Assembly: GCA_014549065.1 (NCBI GenBank)
Contig: JACDOX010000023.1
Span: 3,441,805 to 3,505,804, forward strand
Direction: 5' to 3'
Length of the DNA: 64,000 nt
Source of the DNA: Cardinalis cardinalis
Lineage: Eukaryota; Chordata; Aves; Passeriformes; Cardinalidae
The first letter of the stretch is position 1; each line of letters begins with the position of its first letter. The notes beneath the pieces are model-generated. The model did no database searches. It saw only the letters and a program-made list of their open reading frames with translations, and had not been told where the DNA came from. This document shows, one piece after another, positions 35,822-46,049 of the stretch. The position numbers and the translations under genes were made by a program.

Positions 35822-38595
35822 ATAAAATTGTTTGATAGANAGCTACTGAGCACACCCTGAATGGATCATTCAGGAAACCTGGACTGCTTGTTTATTCCCA
35901 CTGATTGTAAACTACCTGTTGAAAATTATAATTCTTTTATCCAGGTCTAGAAAAAAAATCNGCTTTTTCCCTTTTTTTTTTATTAATTTGTGTTTTGGGG
36001 AAAGAAATAAATAATTGGTACAAATATTCTTATAAGGTGTTTTTATCTGAGCTCTTTTTGCTGATAACTTCCAAGGCCACTAATTACACAAGTTCATGGT
36101 TCTGCTATCAGTTCCTACCAGATGGTCCTGGTAGAATCTTCAGTCTTTAACTCTTCCAAGTTTCATTTTACCCCAATTACAAGAATAAATTTCACACCGT
36201 TCTGATGAAACATTTTTTTTTCTATATTGGATCNTTTCCAGCATCTTCTAGAGAGTAAATGTCATCTCTCTTAAAGATACCATTACATTATTTGTCTTTG
36301 TGCTGCCATTTTAAGCAAGATGGAGGAAGAAAAGATCTGGTTTAACTGTGAAAGAGTTAGTAATGTCACAGTTCATTTTCAGTTCAGTCTCGGTTACACA
36401 GGACATTTTAGACATTCCATTTAGCAAGGTTTTGATCTGCTGATTTGAAAATGACCTAATTTCCAGGATTGAAGAAGGAAAATGATTGTTCTATGGTTCA
36501 CATCCTCTGATGGGAACACTGAATCAGGAACACTGCCTTGGTAATCAGATTGCACTGGAAATANTGTCCCGTGACAATAAATCACACTGTGGAATAGCCA
36601 TCTCTGTGGTTTTAGGCATTGCTTGTGTGCTCAAGCAATGCTCTCTCACCAGTCAAGCACAGGGAAGCATTCTTGCCATTGGAAAGGAGATTGATGTGCT
36701 TTCAGCACCTAGGTGTATGTGTTATTCTTGTGCCATTTTCAGTCCTCTTCATTATATCAAATTCAGCTGTTGTTTATTTACTATAAACATGTTGCAGAGG
36801 TGAGTTGATGTTGCTGTTTAATGACCATTTCTCCTCCATTAGGTTCAGATCTACGTGCTGAACACCTGACACTTGAGTTTATATAAATTTAGATTTGGTT
36901 CTCTGATTAAACAGGATCTGAAACAATTGTACGTTACAGAGTAAAACAAGGAAGAAATGGAGTTAGGTTGAGTGGACCTTTAATTACAGAACACNAATGC
37001 TGATTCCAGAGCTCTCGCAGCAGCACTGATTTTCTTGTGAATTTTGCACAGTAGAGGAGTATCAACTTTATAAGACTTATTTCAGATCTTCCAGGCTTCA
37101 GGTTTGTTCAGGGTNTTTTTTCATAAGTTGGGTTTTATTTTATTGGGTTCTTTTTGCTGTATTCCTAATATCTTCACCAGAATCTAAGGGATGGTGGGTC
37201 TTATTTTCTACTTGTTATCCTTGTTTAACTATGCAAAAGGAGGGTAAATCAGAGCACTTTTATAGGATTTACTGGGCCACACAAGTCCGGAACCAGTGGG
37301 ACCCACTGACAGAGAGAGGTGCCTTCTCTGTCAAAGCCAAATANGTGAAGCCAAATGTCAAATGTTCTTGTACTAAAGAACAACCCTTCAGGAGAATGGA
37401 AATAACTTCTCAGTTCTGGTTGGTGAAGTTCCTGTGTACATGGTTGTTTTAGTGTTCTGGGGGATTTTCCAGAGGTTTTTTGCAGTAGGGTTTGACCCAT
37501 GGGTGGGATTTCTCCCATCGCATAAGAGGTGATGTTCTCAGTCATTGTACCCTTGAGCTTCAGGAGATCAGGCAGCAGCAGCCTTTTCTTTCCCACCCTG
37601 CCACTCAGCACATTGCCCAGCAGTTCCTGTCCATGCTGAGACATTTCACAGGGGCCATATGCAACCCAGTTCAGCAGCCTGGGTGCTCAGCTCTGTACCA
37701 CCAGCAAGACCCACTGACAAAAAATCTCATAGATACTGCAAGTCTTCATGGTTTGCAGAGTGGTGGAGGCTTTTGTGAGCATTAAAACATGTTGGCTTTC
37801 AGGAGTCTGTGTTAGAAACAGCCCAGCAGAGTCTACTCTTCCTCTCCCAAGCTTGTATCATTTTGAACCTTTAAGGATCTTTGTGAGGAAGGCTCTACAC
37901 TGGAAAATGGACAGGTTTTCAGGTTCCTGGTGGTTAAAAACTGTTTAAGCAAAATGATTGAAATCAGAGTTCAGTTGAAGAACTGAATGAAATACAGTAG
38001 AAACTTAGGGGCTTGATTCTGAAGAGTAGTTCTGTATTAAATAATCCACAGTGACACTTTTTTAGTAACAGTTGCACAGGACCTGTACTAAACTTAGTAC
38101 CTATAAATATAGATATACACACATACATATGCCTGGTTAAGTAACATTAATTGGGTGCTGTTTTATTGTACAGCCAAGAATAGAACAATGATAACCAAAG
38201 AAGTTATTCATAAAGGAAAAAAAAGAAATGCACATTTCCTAAGCAGTACATGATTTAGGCCTCAAACATTGACTTTGTCGTTAAGTGTTGCATTGGCTGA
38301 TGTTAAATGTGCTGTTCTGCCTATTTGTACATGAGTTGAACATAGTTTTGTTTCAGAAAACTTTTTTCTTGCTGAAGGTTGATGATGGAAATTATTCAAT
38401 ATTGGAGCTAGTCCTCTTTGATAACGTGTACATACAGAAAACATATTTTATGAGAAAAATCTTATTTTCAATATTTAACTGTTATTTTATTAGAAGATGG
38501 TTATGTAAATATTTTAGGCGTTTTAGTGTAAAAAGCAGACTGTAATTTTAGGTGGCAAAGGAAGTAACAAAATAAAATATATATATACATTTGGT
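35822..38595 (+). other. TRERF1: Probable TRERF1 3' untranslated region
   Basis: About 2.8 kb of AT-rich sequence without introns, repeats or coding frames. Polyadenylation hexamers AATAAA lie at 36006-36011, 36184-36189, 36576-36581 and 38571-38576. The last is followed by a TA run and is my choice for the distal end, about 700 bases before MRPS10. Human TRERF1 also has a long 3' UTR. Where the transcript ends cannot be proved from sequence. Confidence 0.5.
38571..38576 (+). terminator. TRERF1: Candidate distal TRERF1 polyadenylation signal
   Basis: AATAAA followed by a short TA repeat and then T/G-richer sequence. It is the last hexamer before the MRPS10 promoter island. Confidence 0.45.
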
Positions 38596-39009
38596 AGAGC
38601 TTGTGATCTATGCTGGTTTCAGGTTCCCGTGTTTAGCATTTTACTTGCACACAGCTTAATTTCAGGTTAATCTCACTCTACACTGCCTACCTGGTTGTGT
38701 GTATTTAAGGATGGTTTAGTGGCATAAATTAGCACTTATTTATTTCCCTGCCCCCTTTAAAGATTTGGTACCGATCAGAAGCTATGATGTATTATTAACC
38801 GCTGTTTTTATGTGTGAAAAGAAAGGGATTTATGTGCCATTGCCAGTCATTTTTATATACCAGTAAAATACAGTCGAATGGGTTTTGCTCTAACGGGCTT
38901 GTATCCCTTTTTGAAATATTTTTAAGAGTGGGGAGAAAGTTGAAAACCAGGATTCGTGTAACTGGTTTTGGTTTGGTTTTTTTTTTTTTTTTTGAAGGAT
39001 TCCCAGAGA

Positions 39010-39480
39010 GCAGGACGGGGAGCGCCTGAGGGGACCGGCGGCTGCCGTTGGCGGGAAGCGGCTGAGGGGGAGCGGCTGCTCCGTCGGTGCTGCCCTGAGG
39101 CAGCGCTCGGGGGAGACGGAACCGGGCTGGGGAGCCGAACTGGGGCTCGTACGGCTCCCGCGGCGCCGTGGGAGCTCCAATATCGCCTCCGCGCCGCCGA
39201 GCGCCGCCCCTCGGCCGAAGCCGCCCCGGCGGGGAAGGAGGTGCGGGNCGCGGCCGCGCTTCTCCTTCCGGGCGGGCAGGTCGCGCAGGGGCGGAGCCAA
39301 GATGGCGGCGGGCTGGCTGTGGCGGCGGCTCTGTCAGGTGCGGTGTGCGGCGGGACAGGGGACGCGGGAGCGCCCGCCGCCTCCTCCTCGTCCTTTTCCT
39401 TGGCGTCTTCATTCCTGAGGGNAGTGGGAAAAGGGGACGTGGCAAATGCTATCCTCCGGGCTCCGGGAGGGTTGGGGCTG
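39010..39480. promoter_or_regulatory. MRPS10: CpG-rich promoter island of MRPS10
   Basis: Base composition switches sharply from AT-rich (ending in a poly-T run at about 38977-38993) to GC-rich with frequent CG at about 39005, and back by about 39500. The island contains the MRPS10 start codon. Long open frames in it on both strands are a by-product of GC content. An ETS-like CTTCCGGG lies at 39265-39272 and a YY1-like CAAGATGGCGGC at 39298-39309; both are typical of nuclear genes for mitochondrial proteins. There is no TATA box near the start. Confidence 0.75.
39302..39337 (+). CDS. MRPS10: MRPS10 exon 1, start of targeting sequence
   Basis: Encodes MAAGWLWRRLCQ, an Arg/Trp-containing N-terminus suited to mitochondrial import. 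It ends CAG before gtgcgg in phase 0. The human protein begins with a similar short exon ending RRLWQ. Confidence 0.9.
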
Positions 39481-42400
39481 CACAGCGTGGGACTGTGTGT
39501 CTCTGCACGCCATCNTCGCCTGGCGGGTCCTCAGAACTCTTGGGTGCAGTTCTGTGGTTTTCCCGCAGTTAGTCCGGGTGGAAGGCATAGTGAAGAATAG
39601 GTGGCTTGGATTTGGAGGCGGTGTGCTAGGCGAGTTTCTAGTCTAAAAAGTTTCCAAGCTTGGAAGTTACAACGTAAAATAACAGGAAAGCATAGTGCAC
39701 TGATGATATTTGCTAGTTTGGACTTAAAAACAGTGATTGCTTTCTCTCAGTTGAGAAAATTGTGTTTTCTGAAGCCCTAAACTCTCTTCTGTCTATGCAA
39801 TGTGTTCTGGACTGGCCTTTCAGCGTCTGTCTCCCCCTGACACTCCAGAGGCTCTCAACCAAACAAAATTAAGGCTGTCCTGCTCTAAGAGAGGGGTAAT
39901 TGTGTTTTGTGCAGTGCCTTGGTTCTGTTGATACTGCAGTCTTTGAGTGTCATTTCCACCTTCTATGATGGCTATTAGCAAGAGCACATCATTAAATCAG
40001 ACGGTGAAGCTGTTTACGAATTCCTGCCCGCTGAATGTAATATCTAGCTCTTGAGGTATTCAGTGTATCATTTTGTNAAAATTTGCATAGAACACCTTTA
40101 ATTTAATGTTACAAAATCTNTTGACTTGATGTAGATCTGCGTAATCAGTAACAAAGGGAAATGGCATGTGGTAGGAATAACACGCACAATTGTAGAATAT
40201 TGGAAAAGCTGCAGACCTTAGTGTGTTGGATAGGACCCTGTTGCTTCATCAGGTTTTGTTCATTTTTATTGCATTAAGACTGAATTTTTTGTACCTAAAA
40301 CCACATAGCACAACACACTATGAGTGCTTTTATCTTTGCATGCAAATAATAAATCTTTATTATGAAGTCAAGTAGTTATAAGTAAAAGANTACATAGCAT
40401 AGACTGCATATGCACATGCATTAAAAAACCCAAAACAGATAAAAAATTCAGTTACTATTACAGTTAATATCCTTACATTTGTCATCTGGGGTCAGATTCT
40501 CTGTCATGTACTTGCACAAACAGCTTAAGCCCTGCACTGAATAGTCTTTTATGCTCATGGCCTGTCTGCTTCCTGAAGTGGTGTCAGCTGATTGTTACTN
40601 TGCTTCATATTGGCATTGAATGGAAGGAAGGCAGCATTCTGACTTCAGGAAGAGAGACNTGAGGTGCAAAGGTCAACATAATTTTGCCATAGAGTCAAAG
40701 GCCTTGATTGGAAGGGACCTTAATGACCATCTATTTCCACCCCCCTGCCATGTGCAGGGTCATCTTCTGCTAGGTTGCTCAGAGCCCCACCAACCTNGCC
40801 TGGAACACTCCCAGGGATGGGGCATCCTCAGCTTCTCTGGGCAGCCTGTTCCAGTGCCTCACCACCCTCACAGTCAAGAGTTNTTTTCTAATCTCTAATC
40901 TACCCCTGCCGTCTTTCAGTTGGAAACAATTTCCCCTTGTCCTGTCATTATGTGCTCTTGTCCCTCTAATTTATTGAATGTCATTAGACAATTACTAGCT
41001 GTATTTCACTACTTTTAGCTAATAAGGCTCAGGTAGTTCTCAGCATAAACTTTGAAACCTTCTGAATGACTATCAACTACAGTGACAAATATCCAGTNTT
41101 CCTAAAATTGCCTGGTTTGTTATGCACTTTAAAAATGTAACAGTAGTGCCTCTGTGAAGATCTGGATTTGAAAGGATTGCTTAAGGGGAGTACCATAGTC
41201 AGCTTTGTAAACAGAAATCTCCCCTGCCTATTCCTGCAGACATCTTTTTTATGGAAAGCAGCATTTGTGGATAAATTGTGACTGAGGCAAAATTACTTCA
41301 GAAAAGTTTTACTTACTGCTGACTTATGATGCATGCTAGAAAAGGATAGGGACCTACTAGCATCATAGAGTCAGTTATTCATATCCACAGGCAACTACAG
41401 TAAGATTACCTGAAAAAGTGTAAACTCTGGCTGTTTTCTGATGATTTGATTAGACAGTCACCTGTATAACTCTTGGGTGGGGTATCTGTCTCCTCTCTTA
41501 AAGCTGTGACTCCAGCACATGCCAAAAAGAGCATCAAGGGGCAAGATAAGTAACTAATTTGGCTTCAGCATTCTGCTCAGCTCTGAGGTTCTGATAAGCC
41601 AGAGTTCCTTTTTTCCCCCCCTCAAGCAGTCAGTGTATAACTTTGCCAAATTAAGAATTAGTGGAAGGAAGCTAGAAACCACATAATGTTCAGAAGGGAA
41701 CAATTACTCTGGTATGAAAGATAGTAATGTTACATGATTAACAACTATAGTCCTTTTCTAACAGAAAATCATGTTATCTTTTAAACATGGTTCATTGGCT
41801 TCTAAGAAGTATTTCTATTTAAATGTTCTCTTCAAAAGAACAAGTGTTCAAAATCACAAGGAACTTTTTTTCTGAAAAAACAGTAAATTTCCCCTTAAAT
41901 TCACAGACTAAATTTTTNCATTTAAAGGATACTGTTTTCAATTGCTTTTTCAAGTCCTACTTAGGCTTGTCACTTGACAAAACTTATATATGTTGTACCA
42001 TGAAAGTAAAACTAAAGAGAAAATATTACTGTATACAGAAATGGCATCTGATGCCANAAAAATACATTTTTCTGTTAAAAATATGCTTGTGATTGCTACT
42101 CCGGTGCCTCAGTAGTAAGTGCATACTGTTACTGTGCCCTTAACGTGCTTGTTTTTTTAGGTGCTATTGTATACTGAGATACATTTCCATGCTTCTGTTT
42201 TCCTGTATTTTCCAATGGAGTAAACTTCCTAGTTTGTCAAATCAGTGCCTAGGAAAGTGTGTGCTTTGGTGTGCAAAAAAGTAATCTTTAATAAACCTGC
42301 ATTAACTGGCTGCTTTCTGGTTTGGGGAAATCACCATAACATAACTTATCTGTTTTATACAGGGATCAGCTTTTCCTGTCAGTTATGCAAGCAGAATTAN

Positions 42401-45400
42401 GCAAAAGCAGTATTTTCTTCCGTAAGTGTAACAGCCCCTCCTCCTTCCACTGCTCCTCCATAGTCCCTGAAAAAATAAAATCCAACTTTAACAACTTATT
42501 TTATGCTTTCCCCGTGACTGTATTTCTAGGAGCTCCAACTTGATGGGAGCACGGCTGGCTGGATCCCATGGTGATACACAGGAGCCCAAGACTAATCCTT
42601 TGGTGAGTATTCTGTAACNCAGTATTTCATATATTTTCTTAGTAAGGAAAAGGACATCTAGAAAAAACTTGAATTGTTTTCTTACAGCTTTTTGAAGGTC
42701 TGCCTTGGTGATGTCAGATTTGTCATAGAGAAAGAAATAATTTNGATTATTGGTATTCGAGATCTTCTGTTTTCGTGTGGGTTTTGGGTTTTTTTCCCAA
42801 CAAGATTTCTGTAGCTCACAGTTGCCTCTCAGTAACTTTCCCCCTTTTCTGTGCAGCTGTAACTCTATGAAACACCAACTTTTTGCCATATTCAGTTGAG
42901 TGCCTNCGGCAGCTCGGCAGCCTTTTGACAAGGGCTTCAGAAACATCTGACAGGCACTATTAGATCTACAGTGCTGATCCAGCCTTCCTGCTGTGGCTGG
43001 TACAAGCTGCATTTAGTGTGCCTAGGAGTGAACCTCTGGGAAAATCAGCTCTTCTGCACTCATTAAGGCTCCTCCAGTTGATCAGTGAGCCCAGACCATC
43101 AGAAATNGAAGCTCTAACTGAAAGTTATAAACTTGCTCTTGTACAAACATGAAGGTTAATACATTTGGTGAAGACTACTGTGTCTAAAGTAGTCTTAGAG
43201 CTTAGTAAAGTGAGAATTCTGGTTGCTGTCTNTAATGGTCTATTTAATTTCCACACCCAAGCAAACTCTTTAGTATTTGCACAGTGCTCTGTAAAATACC
43301 AACAGTGCTCCAGACTTGCTTCAACAATGAGTTTTGTTCTTGCTGTTGCTAGTGTCATCCTTCTTGTATCTATCCATCTCCTTTTTTTGGTAGAAGAAGT
43401 TTTACCTAAATGTTCAGAAGTTAGCTATCTCTTCACACTTTGCCTTCCCTGGTANAGTGAGACTTGTCAGTCAAGGTAGTACAGGCAGATTCTGTTAGAT
43501 AAACTAAAATAAGCAGCTCAGCAGGTTGTAGGGTGTTTTTGCTCATTTACAAATGGGGCATGCAGGCTAAGGAAATACACAGTATATGCATTAATTAAGG
43601 AGAACATGGTGTGGTGACTCTTGTCCTTTCTTCAAAAATGCAGGTGTCTATTTCAGATGAGCCNGAAACACTGTACAAGAGATTGTCAATTTTAGTTAAA
43701 GGCCACGATAAAGCTGTGTTGGACAGCTACGAATATTTTGCAGTGCTTGCAGCTAAAGAACTTGGCATCTCTGTTGAAAAAGTGTAAGTAACTGATCTGT
43801 AGAGTGATATGGAGTGAGATGCTTCTTCTGTTACCTACTGTAATTCAGGTCTTCTGCATAGAAGTATTTTTTTTCTTTTTACAAGAAATGGCTGTAATCT
43901 GACATTTTTTTTCTCAGATTATAGACCTAACACTTCTTTGATGGCAGGACAGTGATGAGAAAGCAGCAGCAGTTCTGCATTCAGCACTGCCATAGTGGAA
44001 GTGCTTTTTATCTGCATGAAGGATACTGACAGCACTTTCAGTGCAGCTGTCAGTGCTGTAGATCCCTGATCCAGGGCTGGTTAATACCCGAGTGTTAACC
44101 ATGCCCATGTGAGTTAGTAACAGACTGTACCAGTGTTTGATATTTCCTTGTAGATCTTCTATATGTCAAATAAGAAGAGAGATTTCAGCATAATCTTTCA
44201 GATAAACTTGTATTATCATCCTTTATATAACATGAAAATTTCTTTTTCTTCTTTGCTCAGAGATAAACCCCCAAAGACGATAGAGCGATTTACACTTCTC
44301 AAATCTGTACACATTTACAAGAAGCACAGAGTTCAGTATGAAATGAGAACACATTACATGTGTTTAGAGGTAAGGAAGAAGGAAACAAAATTGTTCTAGG
44401 TGCACAGTTCAAAGATATTACTATGTGCTAATGCACAAATGAAAATGTTTTGGGGAGGAGAATGCAGGAGAATATTGGAAAACAGCTGACCTAGTTACAT
44501 AAAACGCAACATGAGTTATTCTGAATGCACAGCCTACATCATTTTTTGACCAAAAAGTTTTTTATTTTTACCATCATCTTAAGAGCTGAAAAAATGGCTA
44601 AAGAAAGTAAGGCAGAATTGATGTGTGTTATGCTCTTGATTTCCAAAAATCACTGGAACGAGAGTTTTCTCAGGAAGGGAGGAAGATGCAGATAAATCAT
44701 TGGCGTTGCCAGTCACTAAGAGTTCTGTTCTCTGTGGGTTGGTCTGATGTTTTTGAGCAGACATACTTTTGTCCTGTGCAGCATCATGTGGCAAACTAAA
44801 ACTTCATGTAGGAAGTAGAAGAAAGGAAGCATAGACAAACCACCAGCTCTGTGGCTGATGACACAGACATCTGTATGATTTAGAATGCAGCTGTGGTTGA
44901 CTTTCTTAGAAGAAAGGTTTACTTCCAGCATTTTGTGGCTCCTGGGTGTCTTACTGTATATTTGCACAATGCTTAGCAAAATGGGACTTCTAAGTCTCCT
45001 GACGTGAGTGCAGTATGAGTGGCTGCCCACAGACCATAAGCCCTATTTTTGCCTTCCAGGAAAACCTAAAGGATCAGTAATTCAGTGGAACCAGGAGAAA
45101 CTAAAAAAATCAGTATTTCAGTGGAACTCTGGAATTGCAGGATTTATAACAGGCTTGAACNTTGGGAGTATAGAAAAGCTGGTGATTCTTGTGTAATCTG
45201 TAATTAATTTCATCTGATACTTGCAGTGTTAAGATCCACTACTTCTATCATAATCAATGCATGTGCTCCCAGGCAGCATATGCAGTTCTGTGGAATGAAG
45301 TAACTACTTTACACTTGCATGAGAGTTGAGTACAGATGAACTGCTCCTGTTCAGAATATTAATGGAAGTTGGCTTCCTGTAAGATATTTGGTCCCCATAG

Positions 45401-45946
45401 CAAGGGCTAAAGAAGCCAGGACAGTTTTTTTGGGTTTTTTTAATTCTGTTTTAAGTATTATTAATAGTAGTTCATTAAAAAAAAATTCTTTCTGTTTTAG
45501 TTAAAATACCTAACAAGCAGTACTGCTGCAGTTTATTTGGAGTATGTGCAACGAAACTTACCTGAAGGGGTTGCCATGGAAGTGAAAAAGGTCAGTTTCC
45601 ACCCCACATTATTAACTGTTATGANTCCTGATGCAAGTACCAGTAATTACTGAAGCCTTTAGAAAGTCAGCAGAGAAAATGGGTGTAGTTCGATACGAAG
45701 ATTTTCCAAAATATTGGATGGTAAAGAGGCTGTATTGCTTGGAAGTGCCACTAGGTGGCATTTTAAATCTGAGTCATGTCTCAAACTAGACTAAATAAAG
45801 CAAAGTAGTTAGACGTTAGCTGCCTGGTATAATAAGTGGTTGTTTTTCTTTCCTTTTAGACTAAGATAGAGAAAATACCNGAACACATTCAGAAACCTGT
45901 TTGGGATACACTACCTCAAGTAGAAGAAACTGCAGTAAAGTCATGA
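39302..45946 (+). CDS. MRPS10: Mitochondrial ribosomal protein S10 (uS10m), complete in 7 exons
   Basis: A component of the head of the mitochondrial ribosome small subunit, nuclear-encoded and imported. Exons: 39302-39337, 42363-42421, 42530-42602, 43644-43783, 44261-44369, 45501-45590, 45860-45946. The total is 594 bases, giving 197 residues, against about 201 in human, with every phase matching. Residues 1-56 are a basic presequence-like region that diverges fast. The uS10 fold covers about 57-170, with VSISDEPETLYKRL, VKGHDKAVLDSYEYFA, the signature KTIERFTLLKSVHIYKKH, and VYLEYVQRNLPEGVAMEV. The start codon is in a strong context (gccaagATGG). The gene follows TRERF1 in the same orientation, as on human 6p21.1. 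Confidence 0.97.
39338..42362 (+). other. MRPS10: MRPS10 intron 1 with a CR1 copy
   Basis: 3025 bases. Holds one CR1 fragment (40682-40977). The rest is AT-rich with no recognisable element. The gtgctattg segment after a good pyrimidine tract at about 42152-42160 has no donor and no family match. Confidence 0.8.
40682..40977 (-). mobile_element. CR1 LINE 3' fragment
   Basis: Antisense CR1 landmarks appear in order: catagagtcaaaggcctt, ttggaagggacctta, 'ccctgccatgtgcagg', 'gagccccaccaacct', 'cactcccagggatggggc', 'cctgttccagtgcctcac', 'caccctcacagtcaag', and 'ccccttgtcctgtcatta'. About 300 bases, 5' truncated. Confidence 0.9.
42363..42421 (+). CDS. MRPS10: MRPS10 exon 2, targeting region
   Basis: 59 bases between ttttatacag and gtaagt. 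Translates GSAFPVSYASRI-X-QKQYFL plus two bases that complete Pro32. Both phases fit exons 1 and 3, and the position matches the poorly conserved human segment ending KWVQF. There is one ambiguous base at 42400. Not detectable by ORF length; found by phase and splice signals. Confidence 0.82.
42422..42529 (+). other. MRPS10: MRPS10 intron 2 (short, 108 bases)
   Basis: A compact intron with C/T-rich sequence and the acceptor tatttctag. Its shortness supports pairing of exons 2 and 3. Confidence 0.8.
42530..42602 (+). CDS. MRPS10: MRPS10 exon 3
   Basis: Translates SSNLMGARLAGSHGDTQEP and KTNPL in the frame set by exon 2, aligning with the human FSNLHVDVPKDLTKP. Donor gtgagt, phase 0 into VSISDEPE. 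Confidence 0.85.
42603..43643 (+). other. MRPS10: MRPS10 intron 3
   Basis: 1041 bases, no element recognised. Confidence 0.8.
43644..43783 (+). CDS. MRPS10: MRPS10 exon 4, uS10 fold start
   Basis: Translates VSISDEPETLYKRLSILVK, then GHDKAVLDSYEYFAVLAA and KELGISVEKV. The N at 43664 is in a CCN codon (Pro). Two bases carry into exon 5. Confidence 0.97.
43784..44260 (+). other. MRPS10: MRPS10 intron 4
   Basis: 477 bases, nothing notable beyond T-runs. Confidence 0.8.
44261..44369 (+). CDS. MRPS10: MRPS10 exon 5, uS10 signature
   Basis: Translates DKPPKTIERFTLLKSVHIY and KKHRVQYEMRTHYMCLE, the most conserved part of the family. Acceptor ctttgctcag, donor gtaagg. Confidence 0.98.
44370..45500 (+). 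other. MRPS10: MRPS10 intron 5
   Basis: 1131 bases. A partial repeat of 'cagtatttcagtggaac'-type sequence lies near 45070-45130 ('cagtaattcagtggaacc' and 'cagtatttcagtggaact'). No mobile element recognised. Confidence 0.75.
45501..45590 (+). CDS. MRPS10: MRPS10 exon 6
   Basis: Translates LKYLTSSTAAVYLEYVQRN and LPEGVAMEVKK, phase 0 at both ends. The human Glu-His pair before LTGSTAD is replaced by K-Y here. Confidence 0.97.
45860..45946 (+). CDS. MRPS10: MRPS10 exon 7, C-terminus
   Basis: Translates TKIEKIPEHIQKPVWDTLP and QVEETAVKS, then TGA at 45944-45946. The preceding intron (45591-45859) is 269 bases. Confidence 0.97.
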   Translation, partial: TKIEKIXEHIQKPVWDTLPQVEETAVKS

Positions 45947-46025
45947 ACACATCAGGTACTTGGCTCCATTAGTACTGAAATTCATTGCTCCTATCAACCT
46001 TATTTTCTGAGACAGTCCATTGTTA

Positions 46026-46031
46026 AATAAA
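46026..46031 (+). terminator. MRPS10: MRPS10 polyadenylation signal
   Basis: AATAAA 80 bases after the stop, with T/G-richer sequence downstream at about 46058-46080. The implied 3' UTR is only about 100 bases. Confidence 0.85.
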
Positions 46032-46049
46032 GGTTCTCTTATAAAGAAA

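Noticed and set aside
38795..39600. Long open frames on both strands around the MRPS10 start
   Set aside because: Same CpG-island effect; the only family match is the 12-codon MRPS10 exon 1.
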